A stretch of DNA of 64,000 nt from Sporothrix humicola (taxonomy: Eukaryota; Ascomycota; Sordariomycetes; Ophiostomatales; Ophiostomataceae): positions 310,001 through 374,000 of the forward strand of contig WNYE01000012.1 of NCBI GenBank assembly GCA_021396245.1. The letters run 5' to 3'. The translations under genes and the position numbers were made by a program. Positions 30,005-40,395 of the stretch are shown here, one piece after another. The number at the start of each line of letters is the position of its first letter. The first letter of the stretch is position 1. The notes beneath the pieces are model-generated. The model saw only the letters and a list, made by a program, of their open reading frames with translations, was not told the DNA's origin and made no database searches.

Positions 30005-31102
30005 ATGGTCCGGCCAAGCTGCCGGCCATGCACCGGCGCCCGTGCGGCGATTGCACAATGCGCTCGGCCGGCGACACGGCAGACACGGGCTCTGCACCAG
30101 AAAGTATGGGCGGCGACTGAAACCCAAACATCACAAAACCAACAGTCAAGACCTACACGGACACAACGGCCAAGGCGTGACAGCGTTTCTGTTTCTCCCC
30201 GCACCTTTTCCACATCCCCCGCCAACGCTGGCATTGCTGGCCGAATTAGCGAAATCGCCCGCGGCGTAGTCAGCCGGACAATCGAGCCGTACAGCGCCTT
30301 TGGCGTCACTCGCGGCATCTACCAAAAGTGCACAAAGCCGGCCGCCTACGAGATTTCCGAAGAGACACGGCGCAAAGACGAGGTGCCCACGACAGAAGAC
30401 GGCGAAGAGATCGGTGTCAGTGTTGGTGGAGGGGTATGGCATGATGGTAAGCCGCAGCCGTACACTTGAGGCCGTGCACTTGTTTGGAAACTGTACAACA
30501 CTAACCTTTTTCTTTTTATAGAATTCCGCCTTCTCCCGTCTTTCAGCACATGGTCGCAGGTCACCATGCTGCACATGTACTTGATCGTCACCCGTCTGCG
30601 CTGCTTCGAGAAGGAAGCCCACCAGCTGTGGCAGGGCATGCTGTCCGACCATTTCTTCCAGGAGGCCGAGGACAAGATGGACCGCGTGCACCACATTACC
30701 TCGCGCGGTCTGCGCCAGCGCCACTTGCAGGACCTGTTTATGGCCTGGCGCGGCGTCATTGTCGCCTACGACGAGGGCCTCGTCAAGGGCGACGCTGTCC
30801 TGGCCGCCGCCGTCTGGCGCAACCTGTTCAAGGGCAACCCGGATGTTGATTTGCGGCATCTAGCGGCCGTTGTCGCGTGGATGCGCCGCAGCCTGGCACA
30901 GTTCGACCGCATGCCTGACGAGTCGCTCATCCTGCACGGCGGTGCCGGCATTTTCAGCTGGGCGCCGCCGACGCAGGACCTGGCTGGCGGCTCTGTGGAC
31001 GAGCCGGCGACTAAGGAGCTGAGTCTGCTGATGCAGCAGGCGGCCAAGAAGGAGGGCGTTATCACCACCAAGGTGGAGGCAGAGGCCAAGGCGACGGCTT
31101 AA
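30005..31102 (+). CDS. CBP3: ubiquinol-cytochrome c reductase assembly chaperone Cbp3
   Basis: Exons 30005-30446 and 30522-31102 are joined across intron 30447-30521 (GTAAGC donor, CTAAC branch, TAG acceptor), giving 340 residues. The N-terminal 70 residues are Arg/Ser/Thr-rich without acids, a mitochondrial presequence. The conserved chaperone domain spans the junction. It reads FRLLPSFSTWSQVTMLHMYL, then RLRCFEKEAHQLWQGMLSDHFFQEAEDKM and LQDLFMAWRGVIVAYDEGLVKGDAVLA. In yeast Cbp3 works with Cbp6 at the mitoribosome exit, where it promotes translation of cytochrome b mRNA and hands cytochrome b to complex III assembly. The C-terminal 45 residues are variable. It is tail-to-tail with the dihydrofolate reductase gene. 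Confidence 0.92.
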
Positions 31103-31388
31103 ATCAGCAAGCAATCCTCACATATCACCACACGATATACCTATTCATGTACATTATTTACCCCAAAACATATAGACACGAGAGGCAAAACGGAGACTGG
31201 CTGGACGGGGTATGGCAGCAGGCATGATGGCAGGCATGGTTCTTTTCGTTTTCTCTTCTGCATCAAGGCGTTTCTTTTTCATGAGGCACTGGATTTTCAT
31301 TATTTTCTCTTCATTTTTGTCATATATCTGGCCGGCATAGAGCGACGACAAGGATTTGATTCCTATCCCACTCGCAAAAAGCAAGAAA

Positions 31389-32120
31389 CTAATCTACCCT
31401 CTCCCACATTTGAAACTCGTACTCTGTCCCGTTCTCTGTCTGCAGGCCTTCGGGAACTTCCTCACCGATCCACGCCGTGTGTTCTTCACGAGTGCGCTGA
31501 ACCCATTTCGGGGCATCAGGCGCAGTCTCGGCTTCGCTCTTCGTCCCCAATGCCAAAGGAAAGAATGTGTCGCAGGAAAAGTCGGACTGCACGCGCGTCA
31601 ACAGCACCCGCCGTGCCTCGGCCAGGCCCAGCGCTGCTGCGTAGATTTGTGCGCCGCCAATCACAAAGACGCGGTCTGATGTGCCTTCTGCCTTTCTTTG
31701 CTTCAAGTATTCCAAGGCCATTTCAAGCGACGACGCCTCAACAGGGCCAGAGTCAACACCGCCAGCCGGGTCTTTTGGCAAGCCGGGCGCAAACGACCGG
31801 CTGATAACCACGTTCAGGCGGCCCTTGAGAGGCCGGAACTTGGGCGGGATGCTGTCCCAAGTCTTGCGGCCCATAATAACGGCGTTGTTCTAAAGTGTGT
31901 GTCAGTAAATATTGGCCTCTTTCTGTGGTTTTCTGAGTTAACTTCCGACTTGACTTACCTCCCCCCGCTTGGTTACACGCGCAAAGTAGGCCATCTCCTT
32001 GCGCAGACCCGTCCACGGCAGGCCGCCGTTGGCGCCAATGCCCATGTCACGGGCCGTAGCGGCGACAACGAGCGTGAGCTCGAGAGGAACTTTTGTCAAA
32101 GGCATTGCAGTGTCTGTCAT
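31389..32120 (-). CDS. DFR1: dihydrofolate reductase
   Basis: Exons 31959-32120 and 31389-31889 flank intron 31890-31958 (GTAAGT donor, TTAG acceptor). The 220-residue enzyme reduces dihydrofolate to tetrahydrofolate with NADPH (EC 1.5.1.3), for thymidylate, purine and methionine synthesis. Exon 1 holds MGIGANGGLPW and the active-site carboxylate E42 (LRKEM). Exon 2 holds VIMGRKTWDSIPPKFRPLKGR and the NADPH loop VIGGAQIYAAAL (about 130-141). The C-terminal strand EYEFQMWERVD is typical. The length suits fungal DHFR, which carries inserts relative to bacterial forms. The start at 32120 precedes the conserved first strand by about 14 residues. It is divergent from the next plus-strand gene, with only 340 bp between the start codons. 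Confidence 0.95.
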
Positions 32121-32460
32121 TTGAAAAGTCGGGTAGTTCTTTCCTCTCTTTACAAATGGGCTGATGTAACTGCGGTCCTTCCGTGTTTAGATGTTGACTC
32201 TAGCGATGTTCGCGTCGTCGTTCCTGGCGCGTTAAGTGGACCCACTTTTGTCCCCGTGTACCACCACTCGCCGGCATCCGATTATTTTTGGTGGTCGAAA
32301 AAAATTTAAGCTTCACCAATTCGGCATTCAGAGCTTCAACAACAGCCTTCACCACGACAACGAGACAAGTGTCTCTATTTTTACCGAGAACGTCGACACC
32401 AATTGGTCTGTGACTGCCCAACACTCTCTTGAGTGACGGTTACCCAATTGCCCACACGCA
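32121..32460. promoter_or_regulatory. compact bidirectional promoter (DHFR / membrane-protein gene)
   Basis: Only 340 bp separate the two divergent start codons. ACCAATTGGT, a 10-nt palindrome with overlapping CCAAT boxes in both directions, lies at 32398-32407, and another CCAAT at 32444-32448. One palindromic site could serve both genes, which is an inference. Confidence 0.55.
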
Positions 32461-33723
32461 ATGGCTTCCCTTTCGAGGGGCTTCGCGGGGCTCGCCTCTC
32501 ACGGCTTTGCGAACGGCTTCAAAGCACAACATGTGGCGGGCTCGCTGTCCAGCACAAGCACAGGCAGTTCTCACATGCTCACAGTCCTGCGGTTACGGCT
32601 GTCCTGCTCACAAACACAATCGGCCTCTGCAACCACCCGTTTCTTCTCATCATCCCGGCCAATTTCCGCCAAGGGACCTCCCCCTCGGAGCAAAGTTATG
32701 AAGAACCAGCCATCACAATACGTGCCACGATACACACAGGCACCAAAGACAGAAACACAAAACGCCGCAACTCCAAAGGCCAAGGCTACACCGGCGACCC
32801 GGACGACACCAACTCCAGCTTCTGAGGCAGCATCAACATCTCCCGCCAAATTCATCCCCACCACAGTTCCCCCATCGGCCATCAGCGGTGTTGCTGAACA
32901 GCTCGGCCGCCGGACCGAAAGCACATTGCTCTACCAGGCCCCCTCCCAATTCTGGTACCGCTTCATCTCCATCTTTGGCGGCGCCTGTACGATTCTCTAC
33001 ACATTCAACACCTACTGGTCCGTTATCGCCAACCCGCCCGAGGACCTGTTGTGGTGGATCCCGCACGCCTTCTCGCTGATCTGCGGCTGCATGTTGGCCG
33101 GCGGTGGCTACCTGATGCTGAGCAGCTTCCGCATCATCCGCGTCATCAAGGCCATTCCGTCGGCTCACATCCAGGCCATTTCTGGCAAACCTTCCGCCGA
33201 CATGGCAGCACGCGCTGTCAAAGACGCCGGCCTCAGTGCTGCCCCGCCCGTGTTCCTGGAGATTGAGATTGGCCGTGTTCTGCCCATCTTGCCGGCCCGC
33301 AAGCGCTATATTTTGCCACACAAGCTGGAGGTACCCTTCCGGTTCGTCACGTACGGCCTGAGCGGCGAGGGCGTGCCGCCCGGTGCTGCTGCATCCAGCG
33401 TTATTGGCGCTGCTGGAGCTGCCGCTGCGGCTGCCAGCCACATGACCAGTGCCGAGCGCGTCAAGGCGCACGCTGCTGAGCAGGAGCGCCTGGAGAAGGA
33501 GCTTGAGTACGAGAGAGCCCACCTGATGACGGCGCCCTTCCGCCACGCCGTAAAGGGCGCGCGCACCGGCCTTGAGCAGATCAGTCGTGTTTTTACGCGC
33601 GAGGGCTTCGTCAAGGTCCTAGTCAATGGCGAGCGCCACAAGATTGACGCCATGGACGGCTGGGCGCTGGAAAACGGCCGCGCTCTGGACCGGCTGGTGA
33701 CTCTGAGGAATGACATCAAGTAG
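32461..33723 (+). CDS. two-pass membrane protein, probably mitochondrial (TMEM223/TMEM186-like topology)
   Basis: The 420-residue protein is not a family I can name with certainty. The N-terminal 70 residues are rich in Ser, Arg, Thr and Ala (with TTRFFSSSRPIS), typical of a mitochondrial presequence, and a disordered Thr/Pro linker follows to about 135. Two hydrophobic segments are clear: about 164-188 (FWYRFISIFGGACTILYTFN) and about 198-222 (a Gly-rich span ending YLMLSSFRIIRVIKAIP). A soluble domain follows with EIEIGRVLPILPARKRYILP and VPFRFV, an Ala-rich loop, and a helical C-terminus. A short hairpin ending in a basic R-x-I-R-V-I turn, followed by a beta-rich part, resembles TMEM223/TMEM186-type respiratory-chain assembly factors. 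That assignment is weak and rests on topology only. No intron is needed. Confidence 0.7.
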   Translation: MASLSRGFAGLASHGFANGFKAQHVAGSLSSTSTGSSHMLTVLRLRLSCSQTQSASATTRFFSSSRPISAKGPPPRSKVMKNQPSQYVPRYTQAPKTETQNAATPKAKATPATRTTPTPASEAASTSPAKFIPTTVPPSAISGVAEQLGRRTESTLLYQAPSQFWYRFISIFGGACTILYTFNTYWSVIANPPEDLLWWIPHAFSLICGCMLAGGGYLMLSSFRIIRVIKAIPSAHIQAISGKPSADMAARAVKDAGLSAAPPVFLEIEIGRVLPILPARKRYILPHKLEVPFRFVTYGLSGEGVPPGAAASSVIGAAGAAAAAASHMTSAERVKAHAAEQERLEKELEYERAHLMTAPFRHAVKGARTGLEQISRVFTREGFVKVLVNGERHKIDAMDGWALENGRALDRLVTLRNDIK

Positions 33724-34859
33724 GTGGAACAAAGCGAGTGGAAATCCATCTATCATCGTCTACTACGATGACGTTACGAAAATTGTATATAGCCGTTGTA
33801 TATTAGACAAAAGTAAAAGAAAACACACTTTGCATATAGTTGCCAACATCTGACCGTGACTCTGTTCGTGTACAACGTAAACAGAAGCGCAATTATACAA
33901 AAATCGACTCCACATTACAGAAGACACAAATTGCCTCTACTTTCTCAAGATTCCATATTATTTCTTTGCTTTTGGCATTTCTTCCTTTGACAACTGCCAA
34001 GCAGGGTCTAGACGTCCCCTCACTCGCATCCCCCACATCTCGGTGCTATTATTGCAGAACCAATGCGTTGGGGACCGGAACCCTATTTGCAGTTTGGGTT
34101 CGGCGCATGGCCTGGCCCGGCCTAGTGACATCACTTTGCGCCGAGAATGCGGCCGTTGTGTGCAGCAAGCACCACTAAAATTACTGTGAGTGTTGGCCTG
34201 TATTCACCTAAAATTGACACGTGACAGCATTTGTTCCAGAATGGTTTTTTTGGCAGCCTTGCCGGTCAGCGAGTTTGAAGCTCAAAACGTGTTCATCTCA
34301 TAATTGACTTTTGAAAAATCGAAATCAGGTTGAAGAAATCAAAAACATGCGTGCTGGATCTCCAAATTTTCAAAAGATTCATCATGTGGTGGAGTTCGCC
34401 TCCCATGCAAAGTGTTGTGTCCCTTAACGGCCCTTTTTCATAGGCCCTTTCCACCTTCCTTTCAGTGTAATCTGTCCCTTTCTGTGGTTTCTGCGCGTTC
34501 GCGCACGCGCTAACCCGCTCGCCTAAGCTCCCCACTGCGACCTGGCGCCCCCTTTTCGGACCGGGGAGAAAAGAGTACAGCTTGCTGCTCTTGGTGTTGG
34601 TGGCACTTTCCTCGTTCTCGTTTCTTTGTTGGTGGCCTCTTGCTTGCCTTTGCTGGTCTTTTTCATCATCGCTCCTTCTGTTCGTGACTGTATCACCTCC
34701 GCCTTCCTCCACGAACCTAGTTTCCCCGCAAACTCGACTTCTCTTTCCTTCCTTCCCTTTTGCTCTCTCCTTTATTCTCCCCCCTTTTTTCTCTTCCTCT
34801 CTCTCCTCTTCTTCCTTACTCTCTCTTTTTCCCTCCCCTCATCCTCACACATCGCCATC
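33724..34859. other. intergenic region upstream of SEC12
   Basis: No gene is supported. CACGTGA is at 34219-34225. A long, nearly pure pyrimidine tract (about 34735-34845) directly precedes the SEC12 start, as expected for a CT-rich fungal core promoter and leader. Confidence 0.55.
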
Positions 34860-37194
34860 ATGGACATCCGCACATCACATACCACGCTCGACTACCCGCT
34901 CTACGTCTGCGACTTTGACCCGACCGATGCTGGCCGGCTCATTGTCGGCGGCGGAGGCGGTGCCAGTCGCACAGGTGTAGGCAACAAGATTGTAAGTTCT
35001 GAGGCTCTTTAACTTCTTCCCAAGCTCTTCCTAAGCTTTGATAATCTCTCTCATCTCTTCTCACCGTTTGCGACTAACGCTAGCATGTTAGACCCTCATC
35101 AACACCTCCAAGCCAGAAGAGCCCCGGCTCACGGCCACCTCCGAGATCGAGCTGTCCAAAGACGAAGATAGCGTCACCAGTTTCGCCGCCGGCCCTCGTC
35201 GCGGCCGCACAACGCTCACATATGCCGGCATCAACTCGGACCTCAACTCCCTGAAGAAGGGCCGCAACGACCACTTCCGCGTCTTTGGTGTCGACGGGCC
35301 CGCCTCAACATCCTCGTCAAAAGCTTCAGCCACACCCACCGCGTCTTCCTCAAGAATCTCGGAGCTCGCACGCGCTCCCTTTTTCACGTCTGCCGAGCCC
35401 GATGCCGACACCTACCAGCGCCTCGTGCGCGTCTCTGCGCCCTTCTCCGATGGCCAGGGTAGCACTCTGCCCCAGCTCGGCGCATGCGCCACCGGCCTGT
35501 CCAAGTCGCCTCAGATTGTGCTTTTTGACGTCACAACAGCTGCGCCTGCAGCAACGGCACCTTCGGCCAAGTCGACGGCCGCTGCTACAGTTCTTCCTAA
35601 GATTCGCGGCCGTCTCGACCTGTCCACCGACGTTGCCGACCTCGACGTGATCCAGACCGGCGCCGACTCGTACCAGCTGGCCTACTGCACCGACTACGAG
35701 CTCTTCTTGTTTAACGTGTCCACAAAGGGCAGCAGCGCAGCAGCGGCTCAGGGCGGCCGGCGCCGGAACAGCAGCAGCAGTGGTGCGACCAGCGGGTCAA
35801 CCGCTCTTTCTACTGCAGTGAATGCAACGGCAGCAGCTTCTGTGGCCGTCAGCGAAGAGCCCTACCTGGCATACGAGATCACTAAGGACGAAGCAACCGG
35901 CCGCACGACACGCCCGACCTTCCGCTCTATTCGCTACGTCACTCCACGCTTTATCCTGGCCGTCTGCAACCTGCCGAAACGCACTGGCTCATTTATGTTG
36001 GGTCTCCGGCTGCCCGACGTCTCGCCAGCTGTTGACGGCTCTGGCGACCAGGCCCGCATCGCAATCAACGTCCACCTGCCCAACGCCGTTACACAAGCCA
36101 CGGGTCTTGCCGTCCGCAACTTGACGCCGCCCGTCGCGCCAGGCACCCGTCAGTCGAATGGCACCCAGTTTGTCGTGGCTGTCGCTGGCGGCGACAACTC
36201 GCTGTCTCTGTACACACTCGAGTACCAGAGCGACGGCGGCCGCACAGAGCTGCTTGCCAACCTGCACCCCTTCCGCACCATCAAGGACGTCCACGAGCTG
36301 CCCATGACGAGCATTGCCCTCTCCCACTTCCACGCACCCACCGCGCCCTCTTCGGCTTCGTCTACGGCGACCATCCACTACCTACGTCTTGCCAGTGTCT
36401 CCGTCAAGAACACCGTCGTCGTCCATTCGATCCCGCTGCGCAAGCTGCCGTCTTCGGCTGGCGCTGCGCCTAGCACGGCAGCTGCCGCCGCTGCTGCCGC
36501 GGCACTCAACCCCCCTCGCTACGTTGTCGCCCTCAAGTCGCGCCCGCCTTCCGGTTTCAGCTTGATCGCAACCACTTTTGTGCTCCTGGCGCTCGGCGTA
36601 CTCGTGGCCCAGGGCTTGCTCGAGATCATGGGTTTCACATCACCTATGATCGGCGCCCGCCAGGTCGTGCCCATCAACTGGCTCTCCCCAGTGCGCCCAC
36701 GCTACGCTGCCGGCGATCGTCTGACCCTCCACAACGAGGCCCTTGCCCGCGCTCGCGTTGCGGCTGCCGCAGAGGCCAACGATGGCTTTGGCGAGTTTAT
36801 CGATGTGCCCGAGGCCAACGTCTACGCCGACGAGAAGACTGGCTCAGAGACGAATAGCGACTTTGGCGCCATCCCCGAGCCCGACCAGCTGCACCCCGTC
36901 GCTGCTTTCCTGTCGACGGCTGGCAGCGAGACCCAGAAGCAGGATGACAATGCCGCCCAGAAGGTCCTGTTTATGCGCGGCGAGGACGCGGACCACACCA
37001 TCGAGGTTGTCACCCACGACGAGGCTGAGCACGGCCCGGCCGTCGCCTGGGACGATCTCGACGCCCACCAGCAGGCCACCTGGCGCCAGCGCCTGGCCGA
37101 TGCGGGCCACTGGACCGAGGCCATGGGCGAGACGGTCCTGCGCGGCGTGCTCTTTGGCGAGCTGGCCGGTGTGGTCGGCGCCATGGTGCGCTAG
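34860..37194 (+). CDS. SEC12: Sec12, guanine-nucleotide exchange factor for Sar1 (COPII)
   Basis: Exons 34860-34991 and 35092-37194 flank intron 34992-35091 (GTAAGT donor, TTAG acceptor). The product has 744 residues. Exon 1 encodes MDIRTSHTTLDYPLYVCDFD and the glycine-rich loop GGGGGASRTGVGNK (about 30-43), the conserved potassium-binding loop that contacts Sar1. A WD40-type beta-propeller occupies the cytosolic part (to about 525), interrupted by several Ser/Ala-rich low-complexity inserts. One membrane anchor lies at about 532-558, and a lumenal tail of about 185 residues is acidic in parts. In the family this ER-membrane protein loads Sar1 with GTP to start COPII vesicle budding. Splicing right after KI continues with TLINTSKPEEPRL, the conserved second strand. 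It converges on the next gene. Confidence 0.93.
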
Positions 37195-37863
37195 CGCGGC
37201 GTTGTAATCCTTTGCTTTCTTTCCATACGACAGCACATTACACGGAGTATTGCTATTAAACTAAAAAAAAGACGTTTGTTTGTTTTTACTGTATTTGTAT
37301 GCGGGTGTACTTATTCTACTTGTTCTTAACGGGTGCGGCTTGTTTTTTTGGTAGAGTCGAAAAGTCTTATGTCGATCTGGTCGAAAGATTACACATCCTC
37401 TCCCATGGTCTAAAATTAATCAATTAATACGATAAAGGAAGATGCCGTTGTACAACGTGGTACTTGTGAGATACATGATGTAGGTGAAATATTTATTTTT
37501 GTATTCCGAAATAAGCATATATATATGAAAAGGACCAACCGCCCCTCTATGGGAAATCATGACGCGATACAAGAAAAATGACAACAGAAATATACAAAAT
37601 AGAAAACACCAGCTCTTTTGACTAAAAACGCCTGCCAAGACCTTGCCATGCTAGAAAAAGCATATAAAAAGGATAAAAAGGTAAAAGGGGAAGAAAAATG
37701 AAACCAAAAAGAAGAGTAAAGAAAAAGAAAAGAAAAGATCAAGGTATGGAAATAAAAGGGTGCAGAAAAGAAAAAAATATGCCCAATATAAGAGTGAAAA
37801 AGAAAAACCAGCAACTATACTAGTACACTCGAAATCAATATAAAAATGCACAACGTGTCAGAT
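37195..37863. other. convergent 3' region
   Basis: This AT-rich 3' flank lies between SEC12 (+) and the DUF5672 gene A (-). A long A-rich run (37,655-37,810) is probably the latter's 3' UTR. The minus-strand open frames here are Phe/Leu/Ser-rich artefacts of that run. No gene. Confidence 0.55.
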
Positions 37864-39166
37864 CTACCACGGAACCAGGCCTGGTGGCAGGACTGGGTAT
37901 TGGATGCCGTTGATAATCTCGCTGCCGTAGCCGACATCGACAATACCTTGCGACATGCCGGGGATGTCGACGGACCGCTTCCACGAGGCACCGCACGTGC
38001 CGGGCACGAACTTGGCGGCGTCCATGGCCAGGGTCATCTTGACTTCGGGGCAGTACTTCCAGACGTGCTCGCGGCGCTCGGGCGCGCCCCAAATCTGGTC
38101 GTGAAGGTATTTGCCGGAACCGCCCGTGTGGTAGCCCATGGGCTCGTAGAATCCGGCGCGCCAGTCGTCGACGCCCTTGACGAGCTTGCCCTCGCGAGCA
38201 GCCTCCTCGAGCTCTTCCTTGCTGGCGGCCGAAATAGTAATGTTCTCCAGGCGGGCAGCCTCGCCCGAGTGCATCTCACCCGAGAACGTGAGAGAAACGG
38301 TACCGTTGGCGACCTTGGACTTTGGGCGGTGGCCCAGGCGCTCGGCCAGCCAGACATCCTCGGGCTCGCTGCCGTCGACGCGGACCTGGTCCTTGAGGAC
38401 GTCGACCATGGCGCTGACGCGGCGGATCGAGAGACCGCCGTTGCCGCCCCAGCGGCTGTGGGTGCTCCAGGGAGCGCCAATCCAGTCGTACTCGAGGTAC
38501 TCGTTGAGGTTGTGCTGGGAGTTGGCGCACAGGATGCTGTCGGTCTGGAAGACGAGCAGCCACTCGGCGGGCTGGAGGACGACCTCGTAGAGCCAGCGGG
38601 TGGTCAGGAAGCGGCTGATCTCCTCCTGGCTACCGGTGGACATGTTGGAGGGGATGTAGGTGAGGTCGAGCTTGCCGGCCTTGACCTGCTCCTGGATGGC
38701 GACGGACTCGTTGATCTTCTTGACGGACTCGATGGAGCCCATGAAGCGGAAGCGCCAGTCTGGGGGCACGACGGAGATAAAGTGCAGCATCAGCGGTGCC
38801 AGGATGGGGAAGGGACGGTTCTCGATGAGCAGGCCGACCTTGGACTCGTTGAAGGTGGAGCGTTGTGGCTGCTCGTACTCGAACTTGATTTTCGGGTAGT
38901 TGACGTTGCTGGCCGTGAGCAGTGAATCGGAGAAGAAGATGGCGAAGATGCTGCAAGGTTAGCAACGCAGGAAAACCAAGGCGAGAAGCAAAGTGCACTT
39001 AAACTTACAACAAGAGGACGAACGCGCCGAACAGGCGCATCCGCCGCGATGTTTTTGTCCAGACAGCCATGGTGAGCAGGCTCAGGGCATTTTTCACATC
39101 GCTAAAGCGGAACTCGCGCAGCGAGTCTATGCCTCGCCGCCGCAAGAAGGAGTCGGACTCCGACAT
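37864..39166 (-). CDS. DUF5672 family type II membrane protein, putative glycosyltransferase (paralogue A)
   Basis: Exons 39009-39166 and 37864-38950 flank intron 38951-39008 (GTAAGT donor, CAG acceptor), giving 414 residues. A short cytosolic N-terminus (MSESDSFLRRRGIDSLREF) precedes a signal anchor at about 43-62, then the catalytic-like domain. Motifs shared with the neighbour at 43.2 kb are VVPPDWRF, the acidic site FQTDSILC (Asp190), W-GAP, GGNGGLSIRRVSAM and SEPEDVW, then MGYH and the C-terminal YCPE. The DSILC block in a Rossmann-like context suggests a DxD-type nucleotide-sugar site and a Golgi location; the family is formally uncharacterised. I prefer the upstream ATG at 39166 (context CACCATGTC) because the frame is open and the N-terminus looks coding. 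The internal Met33 at 39070 is the alternative. Confidence 0.82.
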
Positions 39167-40381
39167 GGTGGGCCCGGTTGTGTTGTGTGCGGTTTATTGG
39201 TTTGTCTGCTTCGTCCAGAAGCCGGTTGCCGCGAATAGATTGTCGGCTACGGGAGGTTCGGCGAGATGCCGTAGGACAGACGAGACGGCAAAAGGGCGTT
39301 GAGGGCGGGAGAGAAACTGAAGACCCAAGAGACCAAAAGGACAGAAAGAGGACGCAGCCGAGTTGGACGGGAGCGCAATGCCAAAAACCAATTTCTGGAT
39401 CAGGACAACCAAGCACGACAGGAGGGTCCTCGCAAGGTTTTCACGATGTCAGAAGTGGCCCCGTTGTGCCTACTCCTATTTCTTCCTCCAAAATTAAGAA
39501 ACAATGCAACAAAAGCACGCGTGCGTGAGATGTTGCAGCTGCTCTGGGAGGCAGTGTCAAGTGTCACCGATGCAGAGCTCCGTTGGACAAGGTGGGACGA
39601 GGTGTCTGTGGCTCGCGTAGGTTTGTCGTCCGGAGTGTCGTCGATTCAGAACGTCGAGCGTCTTTGCGTCTGTTTCGTGCGTAGACTAGGAGGGAAGTCG
39701 AGGGACTTGTCGAGACAGTGTCTTGTTGATTTGTCTCGATCAAACAAGGTGAGGTTGCAGAAGAAAACGAGTGTGAGGGAGGGAATGGCCCGATCGTTGG
39801 TGAGAATGAGGTAAGGTAGGCTGTCGCGAATCCCGAAGAGAGGAAATGGGGTCAGAGAAAGGGGGGCTCCCTCAAAGAAAAAAGGAGACGTAAGGTGTGA
39901 AGTCTGGAAAGGAGAAAAAACGATAGTGGAAGATAGTGGGATCCAAGCGTTGGGATCGAGGGCCTTCGTAATACTAATGAAAAGTGGCATTCACAGCACG
40001 CGTTTTCCTGTCGGAATGCTTCTAGTACGAGTGCTGCGTGGGCTGCGTCAAGCAGACGAACGGGTCGAGGCGAACAAAGGGGCTGACAGGCGACACCAAG
40101 ACGCAGAAAAAAGGAAAAGAAAATACGGAGTACGCAAATACGCCGCCGAATTGGGAGGTAAGAATGCCAGTATTACGACGTTGCGACAGAAGGGCCAAGA
40201 CGAGACGGATTAAATTTAATCGAAAAATAAATCGAATAAAAAGATAAGAATGGCCAGTGGCTCCAGGTGGCTAGGCGAGCCAACGTCGCAAATTTGGGAG
40301 AGACCCGCCTCTAATGATCCTCCTTCCAGGGCTTTTGCTCCTTTGGTTTGGGGGTTGACGGCAAGTACCTTTGAAGTACCT

Positions 40382-40395
40382 CAGGTACCCGTGGC
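40382..40395 (+). promoter_or_regulatory. repeated word CAGGTACCCGTGGC (copy 1)
   Basis: This 14-nt word is identical to the one at 42498-42511. It lies about 1.2 kb upstream of DUF5672 gene A and follows two AAGTACCT words within 20 nt. The core GGTACC is palindromic. Function is unknown. Confidence 0.5.

Noticed and set aside
39299..39814. 171-aa plus-strand open frame upstream of DUF5672 paralogue A
   Set aside because: It lies in the paralogue A leader region, is Arg/Lys/Ser-rich and has no recognisable segment.
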